A stretch of DNA of 64,000 nucleotides from contig SJRY01000283.1 in NCBI GenBank assembly GCA_011319805.1, positions 1-64,000 of the forward strand, written 5' to 3'. Source of the DNA: Macrocybe gigantea. Taxonomy: Eukaryota > Basidiomycota > Agaricomycetes > Agaricales > Callistosporiaceae. Below, piece after piece: positions 47,861 through 58,614 of the stretch; position 1 is the first letter of the stretch; every line of letters starts with the position of its first letter. Made by a program: the position numbers and the translations under genes. A model generated the notes under the pieces. It searched no databases. It had not been told where the DNA came from and saw only the letters and a list, made by a program, of their open reading frames with translations.

Positions 47861-49872
47861 ATGGCCGACTACGGCGATTACAGGGACGTGAACCGCGACT
47901 CGTCTTACATGCGTCCACAGGACGCCTCGACTCGTGACATACGCAGGTCCACCACCAGGACCTCGCATTACAGTAACGTCGGCAGCGTCAGTGCCAGCAC
48001 TCGCTCCTGGGTCTACTCCACTCAGCGCGACCCTCCACCCCCGCCCCCGTTGAGTCCATACCCCCTCCGCCTCCCCAGTACGCACTCCGCGGCCCCTACC
48101 AGACCCACAGCTCCAGCCCCAGTCACGACCCCAAACACTTTACACCACAAACGGCGTGGACCCTATCGATGATGACGACGAGTACATGACCATTCCGAAC
48201 GTTCCTGGGCTAATGCCTGGTTATGGAGCGGAGTCTTCGGATCGGGGCCGCGCTCTTCACGTTGCTTTGACATCTCCAACGCCCGTTCGTCGAGACGCCG
48301 ATGCCACGACCGGGAGCAAGTCTTTCGTCGGAGGCTTTGTGAAAGGGATAAAACGGCTGCCAAGGTCGTATTTGGATATGGGGGTAGCGAGAAGAAAAGG
48401 CCCTTAAGGCAGGGCACGTTCGCAACGAAGGCTCAGTTACGACCGCCACAGGGATAACGGGCTTCACTGGCAACACCCTTCCAAGATACGTCTCCAACCC
48501 GTCAACGCCGATAGCTGGACCGCCAAATGTCCAGTATCTCGAGTCGTCACAGCTGCAGCCGCAGATTCCAGATTTGAATCAGGAGGTCCTGCCTCCAGGA
48601 GCTTCAGCCGCTCTCCAGAATGGCCCCGGCGCCAACATCCCAGCTTTCGAGTGACACTGCCGTCGCAGGTTGTCGAGCAGGATGAACCGTCGCAATCATT
48701 CGACTACAACGGAGCCGTGTCGGGTCAGCATGCGCAGCACATTTCTGATCCCTCCCATCACGAGGGAAACGATGCGCCAGCAATCTATCCAGAGGTGCAG
48801 CCTGACGCCGCGACCAGCGTCCTTGCGGGCAATTCGACACAGCGCCTCACCAACATTCAGTACCCAACTCCTCCTCTTGAACCCGATGCTGTCGCTGATG
48901 CCTCTCAGCCCGCCAGACTCAGTCGCCCGTGCTGGCACGCCCACTTCCTGCCGCTGATTATCGCAGAATGACGCTGTCGTCCCCGACATCCCTCACGACG
49001 ATGACCGGCACAAGTATGATATCAGGCCCATCGTTCTCGTCCGAGCTCAACCCATTCAAGCGTTTCTTCAGCACGCTCTACCGTATGCCGTGGGTCGCGC
49101 ACGGCAGAGTGACGGCCGACTATCGACCCGGCAGAAATGGAGGAGGCACGCAGAGGGGCGGGGCGTTGCGAAAAAATCGTGGTACAGAGGCACTCCTGGC
49201 GTCATTAGAGATGTGAAAGCTGGCAACGGCGAGCTGGACCTTCTCAGCGGTGGCAGCGGCAGCGGCTCTAACCGTGTCAGCTCAGGCACGGGTTCCACTC
49301 CTGTCGCTCTGGGCCCGCCTCAGGAGGTCCCGGACAATCCGAGACGCACTCACCATCGCCATCGAGATCAGCGACACCACCGGCATCGTGACCGTGACCG
49401 CGACCGCCATGGCCGCAATCGGGACACGATGACCACTGACGCGACGACGGACACGCGACCGCGCAGCGCGAGCCCCATGGTTCCTACCGTCTATCCTTAC
49501 CCATATCCGTACCCGTATCCCTATCCCGCGTACCCCACACCGTCACGACACCGCGATCGCCGTGCCAACGGCTCACACTCGACGCCGCGCGGGCCGCGCT
49601 CGCACCGTCAGCAGGCGATGGCCAACTACCCGTCGCCATACCCGCCATACCAGCCTGCGCCACCGCCCGTCCCGCCGCCGCTGTACGTCATCCAGTCTCC
49701 AGCACACACTCCTGGTTCGGCGGAGTCCGCACCGCTGCCATCACAGGGGCAAGTGCTCTCGCCAGTGTACATGCAGATGCAGTTCGTCCCGTCGGGCCCT
49801 CTACACCCTGAACAGCCCACCCATAATAATGTCCCGGCGCAGAGTGTTCCTCCACCAGAGCAGGCTGGGTAG
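47861..49872 (+). pseudogene. Pro/Ser-rich gene broken by about seven single-base gaps
   Basis: A recognisable agaric gene of unknown function, starting MADYGDYRDVNRDSSYMRPQ and ending with a Pro/Tyr/Gln-rich tail at TAG 49872. Conserved pieces follow in order in successive frames: STRSWVYSTQRDPPPPP; QYALRGPYQTHSSSPSHDP; MTIPNVPGLMPGYGAE; SFVGGFVKGIKRLP; KVVFGYGGSEKKRPLRQGTF; GITGFTGNTLPRYVSNPSTP; LPSQVVEQDEPSQSFDYNG; SPVLARPLPAADYRRM; NPFKRFFSTLYRMPW; KKSWYRGTPGVIRDVKAGNG. Each step to the next frame is one base short (near 48060, 48147, 48360, 48425, 48645, 48915 and 49130-49190). With no stop codons inside the pieces, recent damage or sequencing error is more likely than old decay. A His/Arg-rich block and a (Pro-Tyr)n run lie near the end. 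Confidence 0.6.
49496..49530 (+). repeat. Short (Pro-Tyr)n coding repeat
   Basis: Imperfect six-base repeat of the type TAYCCN encodes alternating Pro and Tyr in the tail of the long Pro/Ser-rich gene. Codons vary, which indicates protein-level constraint more than recent slippage. Confidence 0.7.
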
Positions 49873-50151
49873 CCTAGCCAGATGGGTCCCGCACCGACTT
49901 GTACCTATCTTCGTTCCTCGCCTTACGCGGTATGCTCCATAGGCTCTCGAAGATATGCACCCTACTTTTGTGTCTCGTACATCTCGTACACTAAATAGTA
50001 TTTTCTTACCTTTGATATTCGACTACATGGTATTTTGAGTTATACATCTAATGCCTACGATAACTACGACAATTCTGAGAATGTGTACATACCGATTAGG
50101 AATACAAAAAGGTCCGCGAAACCAAGCGACTGCCCATCATATCCGGATGAT

Positions 50152-51477
50152 TTATGTACTATGTTCCTCCTCTGGACCACCCATCGCAGCCTTGAGCTTT
50201 TCGACGATCGCAAGAGGCTGGTCTCCACTATGGAAAATCTCGAGGTTCGTCATGGTTTCCTGTGCATATTTCTCTGCATAAGCAAACATGGACTCCTCAT
50301 ATGCCTTAACAGCGCCTTCCAATGTGATACCCGATTTCGACTCAAGATATTGCTGGATTGACCTGAAAAGCTCGAGGGCGTCTTTCATGGCGAGGTTGAC
50401 ACCTACACCTGCGTATGGGGTCATCAGATGTGCAGCATCACCCAATATCGTTATGCTAGACAGTTTTCGTCAGTGGCGGAAACAAAGGAAGAAGAAGAAT
50501 TGATGTACCCAGGGCGAGATTTCCATCTGATGCCGATGGGAAGCATGTACAAATGCCTCGTTACCAAATGATCCGCATCGCTCTTCAAAATCATGTCTTT
50601 CGCCACCTGGTCCCAGTTAACGAGCTCCTCCTGGACCAACCTCTCTCTCGCCTTCTGAGAGTCGGACCAGTCTATACCACAACCTGTGAGCCAGTCGACG
50701 CCGACGCGCAGCATGGCGTAGGTGCGAATGGATTCATCGCCGTTTCGCTGAGACATTAGCGCTGTGGTTCCGTCACCGAACTGGAACGCTGAACCTCGGC
50801 CTACCCTCTCATCAATCCGCGGGTCGATACTGCCACCGGAAGAACTAATGCGGAACTCGATGCAGGTGATTCCGGAGTAGAATGGCTTGACGTCTGTCAG
50901 CAAAGGGCGCACTTGGCTCCAGGCGCCGTCCGCACCGACCACGAGGTCAAATTCCCGTTCGATAGAGCCATCAGAGAAATGTAGATCAAACTTTGCAGAA
51001 CCCTCGACTAGTCCGACGTTGACGAGTTTCTTTCCCCACGAGATCGAATCAGGGTGCAAAGAATCCAGCAAAAGATCCCGAGAACGGCTCGATCTATTTC
51101 AGGCCGATGAGCATCTTCCTCCGGTTCGCCGGGATCGTCGAATAGGACTTGTCCGTTGTGTCCAGGAGTTTCAAAGCAGTTCCATCCACACGCATCAGGG
51201 TCTTGAATTTTTCCAAAAGTCCCGCAGCCTTGAGGGCGTCCTGGCCCAAATCGTGATGGATGTCCAAGGTACCGCCGCTCTGACCAAGGTGCGACCGGGC
51301 GGTCCGCGAGCTATCGAGCTCGAAGAGTTTGTAAGGAATGGAGTGGTGAGCAAAAAGGGACGCCAGCGTTAAACCGCCAGGCCCACCTGGGTGAATAGGT
51401 CGATTGACATCAAGGCCAGGCATCTGAGGCATAAAGAGACGCTTACCACCTATAATCGCGATTTTGAGCTCAGACAT
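50152..51477 (-). CDS. FAD-dependent monooxygenase, two frameshifts
   Basis: Flavoprotein monooxygenase of the PHBH/TetX-like class. It starts at ATG 51477, MSELKIAIIGG; an intron completes the dinucleotide motif IGGGPGGLTLAS. SGGTLDIHHDLGQDALKAAG follows, then the R-P-E-I-D-R region, GADGAWSQVRPLL with the D-G motif, and after a further intron ILGDAAHLMTPYAGVGVNLA, with the FAD-binding G-D motif. Two single-base gaps are needed: near 51101-51106 (M-L-I / R-P-E-I-D-R) and near 51075-51084 (A-V-L / R-D-L-L-L-D-S-L). Both restored sequences would read CCGG where the window has CGG. About 400 residues; soluble. Substrate unknown. It stands alone, not in a clear biosynthetic cluster. Confidence 0.78.
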
Positions 51478-52126
51478 AACCTGGTTCTGGTGCTTGCGGA
51501 ATGGAGAATAGGACGTTGCAGGTATGATAATCTATCTCTTAAATATGTGGTATGATGCCGAAGGGCACACGGTTGCGGCAAGTGCAATAACTCCGCAAAG
51601 TGATCGAGTCCCTTACAGGTACCGGCCCATATAACTCGTCTAGAGCGGAACCGTCATGCACGAGCGGCATCATGCTGCAGAAGATCGTGACTCTTCATGA
51701 GACTTCGAAACGAGATCAAAAAGGAGTTAAGTACAAACCAAATCGTGGCACAGCTAACGCATGATGCATGATGCCCTGACAACCAGTCAGTCGACCATGG
51801 CTCGAAGGTGCAGTTGAGAGGGCTAAAGCGTTACTTGATCAAATCAGCAGATGACACAGCCATTCTTGGGAGGAGACAGTTCGACATTTCCAGAGCAAGC
51901 GTGAGGGAAGAAATGAATCACTCCTCTGCTTATCTCCCGACTTTGCAGAGTCGTTTCATTGACTCCCTTTTCAACGTGAGGTCAAAGTCGCAAATAAGCA
52001 ATTCCTCACCTCGAGTTCGACTTGTCTCGACTGACACAGCGCGATGAAGCTATATATCCGTGACGCTATAGAAATGATGACATGATACAAGTTGACCCAG
52101 GTTTTATAGTAAACACAACCCGCCAT
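51478..52126. other. Intergenic region
   Basis: No gene supported between the monooxygenase and the small secreted protein array. Confidence 0.45.
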
Positions 52127-52339
52127 TCAAGCTATCGGCGTCGGATCAACGCAGCATCTATAACAGTCGGCGGACACTTGGTCAACGTGATATCCCTTGA
52201 TGCAGGTGGGGATAATGCCGCAGATGGGGTCGCTGCACCTCGGCAAGGTCTGGCGGGGCACGTTGGGCATTACAGGATTAGCGACCGTCGTGCATATCAG
52301 CAGGACTGCCACGACAAAGGTGGTGATAAGAAATTTCAT
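52127..52339 (-). CDS. Small secreted six-cysteine protein, copy 1
   Basis: 70 residues from ATG 52339. Clear signal peptide (MKFLITTFVVAVLLICTTVA), then a short acidic-free spacer ending P-R-Q, then a mature part with cysteines spaced C-x4-C-x5-C-x12-C-x2-C-C and the motif G-Y-H-x5-V. It is the first of three tandem paralogues on the minus strand within 2 kb. The P-R-Q site before the first Cys could be a protease processing point. Small secreted Cys-rich proteins of basidiomycetes serve in signalling, defence or interaction; nothing here decides which. Confidence 0.75.
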   Translation of the reverse strand: MKFLITTFVVAVLLICTTVANPVMPNVPRQTLPRCSDPICGIIPTCIKGYHVDQVSADCYRCCVDPTPIA

Positions 52340-53028
52340 CTGGCTAGAAAGAGAGTCAGTTTAGGGGCAAGTGCTTGAAGGTGTTTATGAAGTCTGCAAA
52401 AAGGACATTGAGTATACTGCCTTCGAGATGTCGGAATAACCACTCACGTACTTCAGATCAGGAAGGGGACTTCTCACTATAGGGAAACGGCAACCTTCCG
52501 CGTATTTATGCGCGGCGGACCTTTGAATTCATACGTGCTTTTTCCACAATCAGGGATCTGAGGTATTCTCCGCACGCCGTTCTGTCCATCCTCATGACAG
52601 ACCTGTCAGAATTAAAAGAAAGATTAAATCAGGTGCACCATAGTAAGAATATTGACAGCATGGCCACAAGGACTGAATTACTGAACATGCGGGAGTGCTG
52701 GTCACATTGGACCCAGCGATCCTGAAGCAAAATAATATCGTGCCAGAGAAAGGAGCATGATCTTGTATCGATGTCGGGGTATAGTGGTATTGTATACAAG
52801 AACTCCCTGACTGTATATGTAGACGTGGGCACGTGGAATTCTTCGTGAAAGCGGCTCGAGACTCGCATTCGTCCTTCATTCTCTCAGAGCATCAAATATA
52901 GAGTACAAGTTAGACGGTTATGCAGAGGGATACACTTGGATGTGTGAAGAGATACCAAACCCAACGGCAATACTCCGGCTAATACTTTGGTTATGCATCA
53001 TAGCCCCATCAGAACAGCATCCCGAAGT
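52340..53028. other. Spacer between paralogues 1 and 2
   Basis: Promoter of copy 1. Openings at 52592-52879 have no signal peptide or motif. Confidence 0.45.
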
Positions 53029-53247
53029 TCAAGCACCCACACTAGAATCTAGGCAGCAGCGGTAGCATATCTGAGATACCTGAACCAGATGATATCCGGT
53101 AGGGCAAAGGTGAACAACCTCGCAAAAGGTGTCCCCACATAACGGTGTGGGTGTTTGGCGAGCCACATTGAACGTGACCGGGCTCGCTATGGCCACCGAA
53201 GTGAACGATGCCAATGCGATGAACAAGGTAGCAATGGTGTATTTCAT
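53029..53247 (-). CDS. Small secreted six-cysteine protein, copy 2
   Basis: 72 residues from ATG 53247. Signal peptide MKYTIATLFIALASFTSVAI, then A-R-Q, then the same cysteine pattern with 12 residues between the third and fourth Cys (PTGYHLVQVSQI). The stop follows D-S-S-V-G-A. Same strand, length and layout as its neighbours, so it arose by tandem duplication. Confidence 0.77.
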   Translation of the reverse strand: MKYTIATLFIALASFTSVAIASPVTFNVARQTPTPLCGDTFCEVVHLCPTGYHLVQVSQICYRCCLDSSVGA

Positions 53248-53910
53248 CTTGATGTATAGTTAGGCTCGGCTAGAAGTTCAATAACTATAGGAACTCACGA
53301 CGTCACTAGTATTCGGAGTGCGGACTTGAGATGGTCAGGATCAATCGACGACGAATGAAACTGAAAGGAAAACTCAGAAATGCTTCAACTTTTGACGCTG
53401 AGGATAGAGATGCGTACCGTTGGAGGGTGTCTTGCGGATCCGTGTCCTGGAGTTCTCCCAAGTCCAACCTTTTATCCCGTTTTGACATTTCATTTCATCC
53501 TGAAAATTTCCACATTCAGGGTTTCTCCGCATACACCCCATCTTCCAGCCTGCGTGCCTGTCAGGAAGAGAACGTCAAGCGGGTGCATCACAATAGAATT
53601 GTACGTCGTGAAAATGGACGGATGGGTCCAGGCGCATGACGGGACAATGGAATTGAAATTGCTTGTCAACTTGTTCAGGTCTTGTGATCGTCAAAGCTTT
53701 CAAGTTGTCCGTGGCGATCAAACATTCGAAGCGAACATATACTTAGGGTGATCAACGGCCCCAAAGAACGCCGAAGAGTGAGTTCAAACCCACACCGGGG
53801 CGGTTGGCAGAGAATGAGAATGAAGGTCATAGATGTCATTTCCATCAAACGATGAGTGGCCGTAAGAATATAAAACAGGACATTCCTGAACCTCTGTGAC
53901 GACTCGATCA
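53248..53910. other. Spacer between paralogues 2 and 3
   Basis: Promoter of copy 2. No gene supported. Confidence 0.45.
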
Positions 53911-54129
53911 TCAGGCCGTGGCGATAGATTCCTGGCAGCACAGATAGCAGCCTGTGTTTGGCACCTTCACGAGGTGGTACCCAATGATGCACAAGGGAAT
54001 GGCGTCACAGACTGGCCCCTTGCATTTCGGGCTGTTGACCTGGCGAGCGATGTGAGAATCGACGGGAGTCGCTCCGGCCATGGACATCAAGGACGTCAAG
54101 GCTACGAGTGCAGCAACGATCAATTTCAT
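53911..54129 (-). CDS. Small secreted six-cysteine protein, copy 3
   Basis: 72 residues from ATG 54129. The frame is open further upstream, but the signal peptide (MKLIVAALVALTSLMSMAGA) fixes this start. A-R-Q precedes the first Cys; between Cys 3 and 4 there are 13 residues (IIGYHLVKVPNTG), one more than in copies 1 and 2. The end is C-Y-L-C-C then Q-E-S-I-A-T-A. Confidence 0.77.
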   Translation of the reverse strand: MKLIVAALVALTSLMSMAGATPVDSHIARQVNSPKCKGPVCDAIPLCIIGYHLVKVPNTGCYLCCQESIATA

Positions 54130-54736
54130 CTGAGAGGGAGTCAGGAGGAGCCTATATGAATCGAGGCTCAGGACACTCGCAATGATTGGGGAAAGGCTGC
54201 GGCGGCGTGTGAAGCTGAGAAGGAAAGCGTGAGCTCGACAACACGTAGAAAGAACTGCGGACGTACAGTACTGACAAGAGACTGGTTGGGCGGTGACATC
54301 CGTTACGGGCACTCTGCTAATTATACCGCATTCGAGAACTTCATCCCGTACTCGTTTTTCCATATCTATGGATCTCCCTTTACCCTTAGTCATGACAAGG
54401 ACTGGCAAAAGAGAACGAAAGCAAGGCCCATCACAATAGAAACCGAGTGAGAAGAATATATGAAGTAGGGCATAGAGAGGGAATTAAGGATCAATTTGAC
54501 GAAAGAGTGAGCGGGGATTAAATGGTACTGGGGTAAGCGGTGAAAGGGGGCGGTTGGCGTGCGGTTGTTACGTGTTGTCCTCCCTCAAAGGAACCACATA
54601 GCTGAATGTGAGGACTATGTGCCGTGCGATGGTCAGAGCCTCTGCAAGTCACCTCAAGAGGTCTACCAAACGGAATGCATAGATAGATAGACAATGCATA
54701 ACACAACCGGATATACGTACATCATCACAGTCCCAT
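54130..54736. other. Intergenic region
   Basis: Promoter of copy 3 and 3' end of the dehydrogenase gene. Nothing else seen. Confidence 0.45.
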
Positions 54737-55796
54737 TTACGATGAAACGTTCGTCTCCTGGACGGTATGCTCCCACAGCTTCCTCCTAGCTTCCTCTGAC
54801 CCGATATAGTTTCTCATGCCAATGTCCTCTCCCCTCGATCCAATCCTGAACGCGCCGGGCTTGTTGTTGCCGAGTAAGGCATGAAGGAGGTATTCGCCGC
54901 TCTCGGAGTGGGATATCGACAGTGGGTATGCAAGTGTGAGGATCACAGGAGACAGCGCCCGCAGAAGCATCGAGTTGGAGGAAGAGAGAAGGCGCGTGCG
55001 GACGAAGCCAGGGTATGCATGCATGAAGGACATGCCTGGGTTCCTCTTTGCATATTCCTGGAGTACGTGGATTAACGGTAAAAATGCGAAAGGACGAGAA
55101 AGAATGCAAACCTCCATCATGAGATCGTTGTATGTCGCTGCCTGCAGCCCAGCATTCTTCAACGAGTACGTCTTCTTCAAGCCCAGGTCGTTCAAGTCGA
55201 TTTCTCCGCCGAAACCAGCGGACATTACAGACATCACCTTCGCGTCCTCGCCTTGCTCCTTGGCGCTCCTCAATGCAGGCATGAGCAAATCAATGAACTT
55301 CCACCTCGAATAGTAGTGCACTGCGAGCTTCTTGTCGATCCCCTCCACTGTCTCGTTCCGCCCGTCCGTAGTCATGACCCCAGGGGTCATGACGAGGAAG
55401 TTGATCTTCGGGTAGCGGCCAGCAGCTCCTTCGTCGTCGAGTGCACATTCTTGATCAGCGACACGTCGCACTGCACAAACTCGTGCGTGAAGTTGGCCCC
55501 GGTCTTGTCGTTCTGAGAAGGTTTCGGAATTGGGATATGATTGTGTCCGCGGCGGCACGGTTCCGGCCAATGATCACAATGTGCGCATTGCCCTTGGTGT
55601 GCCGAGCGAACACCTCCGCTATGCCCTGGCCAATGCCGGACGTGCCACCGACAAAAATCGCCACGGGGCTGTAGGATGGCGAGAACGCCGCGTTTGCGGC
55701 ACGGATGGAGGACAAAGAGGGCATCGTCGATGAGGAGAAGAAGAGGAGAGAGAAGATGGCGACAGCGATGCAGACGACAACGAGACTGCCCTGCAT
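54737..55796 (-). CDS. Short-chain dehydrogenase/reductase, two frameshifts
   Basis: Rossmann-fold SDR with a possible N-terminal membrane anchor (SLVVVCIAVAIFSLLFF). The cofactor motif GGTSGIG lies in SPVAIFVGGTSGIGQGIAEV, followed by HIVIIGRNRAAADTII. EFVQCDVSLIKNV, KINFLVMTPGVMTT, KLAVHYYSRWKFIDLLMPAL and MSVMSAGFGGEIDLNDLGL are typical of a common agaric SDR subfamily. The usual Y-x-x-x-K is seen only as Y-N-D-L-M, so the catalytic Lys seems absent or shifted. Two one-base gaps are needed: near 55521-55535 (S-Q-F / P-K-P-S-Q) and near 55405-55413 (A-T-R / K-I-N-F). One GT-AG intron near 55040-55110 joins L-M-M-E to E-Y-A-K. The start is ATG 55796; a tiny upstream exon ending at ATG/GTAAGT near 55852 is an alternative. 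Confidence 0.75.
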
Positions 55797-56698
55797 CACA
55801 ATGTTTTATACAACGACCGTTGGAGGACTTGCCAGAACGACGCGCACTTACCATGGCGCTTATGTAATTATATCGCTCGCGGACGCGTGTACACTGTGAA
55901 CCGTGACAACGCGTCGCTTCGGCACAGCAAGTTCAACCCGAAATCAGTAGCGAGTGCGTCGGCAATCTCTGCCCCTTCACACATCTGCTGGAAGCAAGTG
56001 CCGGGGCAGAGAAACGCGCTGCAAATTTGATGTAAGACATACGAATCCTAGCCGATGTCCCGCGAACTCTGGTATTGCAGGGCGGGTGTGTGCTACACCT
56101 GTAAGAAATCGGCCATCAAATTTTCGTCTGAATACATACTTCCGACGGGAAAAAAACGCGTCAGCTACAAACGGACGGCGATCTTCAACCCTCCACCACG
56201 CCCATGGACGCGTGTATGTCCTTTCTTTCGAATGCAGTGCGGGATTCGTGTTGCAAATGGTCGACGAGTGGAGCGAGTATGCATGTTTGCATGGCCTGAA
56301 GCTAGGCGACTTGCTTATTTTTCTGGCGGCATCTGCCGGACTCTTATATACAAGTGGCGTATGTCAAATCTCTATTTACCTGTGCATCCTCCGAGTACGC
56401 ACGGTTTGCCCTCGATCCCAAAAATTTCTTTTCTCGTCTGTATATTCTCCGACTCGTTCAAAAGTTTAACTGCGGCATGCCATCACCGTCACTTTCGAAG
56501 TGAGAGAAGGTTACTGAAACACTGGAACAATGCACGATGTGAAAGTCGGTGGCGAGTTGGGGGATGAACAGTTGCGAATTCCATTCTCGGAGTCTCTCCA
56601 ACATCAATGTGTCGACGAGTCATAGTATGTTACCGATGTCAATACAGTACAAGTTTCGCAAAAAAAAATACTCTACACATACGCCGAGCAATGTAGGC
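55797..56698. other. Intergenic region
   Basis: No supported gene. Plus-strand openings at 55954-56567 overlap in two frames and carry no domain. Confidence 0.4.
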
Positions 56699-57103
56699 TC
56701 AGCAACACAGGCCGCAGCACAAGAACCCGGCCAGACAACCGGTCAGACTGCCGAAAGGTACGGACATCCGAGGTCAGCGCAAGACATTGATACAGCTGAA
56801 AGGCTGTGTTGACGCACCATCCGAAGCACTTGCAGCAGCACGAACAACAGCCGTCATCGTTCCCGCCTTGCTGCACCTGCACGACCACGGTCTGGGTTGG
56901 TGCAGGCGGGGGCTGCGGCTGGTAGTAATATGGAGCGCCTCCGGGAGGCGGACCGTCTGCGTTGCATTGAATGAGCAAGCAAAAAACGTCAGACCGTTTA
57001 TGAGGAGGTGGAATGAGAACATACACTGCTGCTGCTGCGGAGTGTAGTATCCCTGGTATGCGGGGGAGGGCTTCTCTACCGTTGGATCGCCCGGAGTCGA
57101 CAT
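56699..57103 (-). CDS. Small protein with Cys-rich membrane tail
   Basis: It starts at ATG 57103: MSTPGDPTVEKPSPAYQGYY then T-P-Q-Q-Q-Q. An intron (donor GTATGT) joins Y to DGPPPGGAPYYYQPQPPPAP, then TQTVVVQVQQGG and DDGCCSCCCKCFG. A second GT-AG intron joins TG to T, giving C-L-T-G-C-L-A-G-F-L-C-C-G-L-C-C and a TGA at 56699-56701. This fits the CYSTM-like layout: a disordered Pro/Gln/Tyr-rich part followed by a cysteine-rich C-terminal membrane segment, often linked to stress tolerance and palmitoylation. If the second intron is retained, the cysteine-rich tail is lost. About 75-80 residues. Confidence 0.65.
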
Positions 57104-58614
57104 GATGTTAAAAGGATTTGATGGTGTGATGAAAGAACTGGAAGGAGGCTTGTAGAGCGGATTGTATTCGCGGCTTTTGAAAGAGGGATAAGGAGCAGGG
57201 CTGGAGTTCGACTCAAAGTTAAATCAGAAATAGTTGAACAAAATTAAATGAGATACGATTGGGGTTATTACCATAGGTAGCTGGACATTGAATGCCAAAC
57301 GTTGACAGATCATCTGACAAGCTGCCAGCTCTGGTAGCCGCTCGATAAAGGAAAAAATCGCAGCAGCAAAGCACAGCACAAGAATCTCAACATTTGGCGA
57401 GGGGATGCAATGAGATAAGTGTCGAAAAAAGAGGATCGAGTCACCATAGGACGCGCAACGAAGGAGATATGTATGGCGGATGCTTCAATCTATCGTTCTA
57501 CGTGAAAAGCCCACAACGATCACTCAGCTGTCCAGTCCGATGTACCCGACTGACAGACAGTCAAACTTTCATCGCGTTACTCGGCACCTTTTTGGACGAT
57601 TCAAAGAGATGCCGAACCAGAAAGCGGTCGTTCTGTTTCGACGGCCCTTGAACTGAATGGTGCAGTCGACAATGATAAGGGGTTCGCTGCTCACGCATGA
57701 ACAGCCCACAGCCACAGGCGGCCGGATATGCTTCTCATCGAACTGTTCGATTTAAAGGTACAGACTATCTTTGCATAGAACTAAGCCGTAATCGTTGGTG
57801 GCGAAGGCGACTGAGAAGCAATGGCAGGAGGCAATAACCGCGCCGACGACGAACATGGAGAGCAGCCGACAGACCGCACGCAGCATAGACAGTGGCACCT
57901 CTTTCTTGGGCTATGGTATGTTTCCTTGGCGCAGAGAGGATGCAAACAGCTGGTTGACTCCATCAAACTGTATTGAGAGGTGAATGCGGTCGTATGGTAT
58001 ACGTATAAAGGGGGGATAAAGGCACGCCGAGGCGGCGATCTTCCAAGGTAGTAACCAGGAACAGCTCAGCATGACTTCCAAGCCTCCATATCGAAAGCCC
58101 GTCTTTCGTGCATGTTGACAAGGGCATACGAAATTCCAATGTCACGTACAATACCCCACTCCATGAACGACTTTTGACAGTTGTGATGATGGCCTGACGC
58201 CGGAAAAGGCGCACGCCAGTCCCGCCGTATCCAGTCCACAAACGCATTCAAGCTTTGGCCCAGACTGACCCAACTTTGCTCATTGACTTCGCATAACCCT
58301 CAAGACTCGCATCACATCTGCACCGACGTAGGCATCATCGCTCGTTTGATGCAGTGAAACTCTATGCTATGATTTCTCCGCGATCATTCGTATCGGAGAG
58401 TCCGCGTCAACAATGTCCGCTCGAGGATTGCTATGACACTCACTTTGACGTCAGCACCAAAGCCATCCTCTCGTTCTCTGGCCCTTATAATTGGACTCTG
58501 GACTCACTCCATTCGTGTTCAAGTGCTACACATTGCATCATATCCGAGTCGTATAGGGTAGCATGCCTCGTGCGTCCTTTTCACTCACCTCTGCCTCCAA
58601 TGTGCTAAATAACC
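57104..58614. other. Gene-poor region
   Basis: About 1.5 kb with no supported gene; contains the promoters of the CYSTM-like and first Con-6 genes. The short openings at 57394-57651 and 57963-58251 have no motif. Confidence 0.45.

Noticed and set aside
55954..56567. Two overlapping plus-strand openings of about 170 codons
   Set aside because: They overlap in different frames and neither has a motif or good start context.
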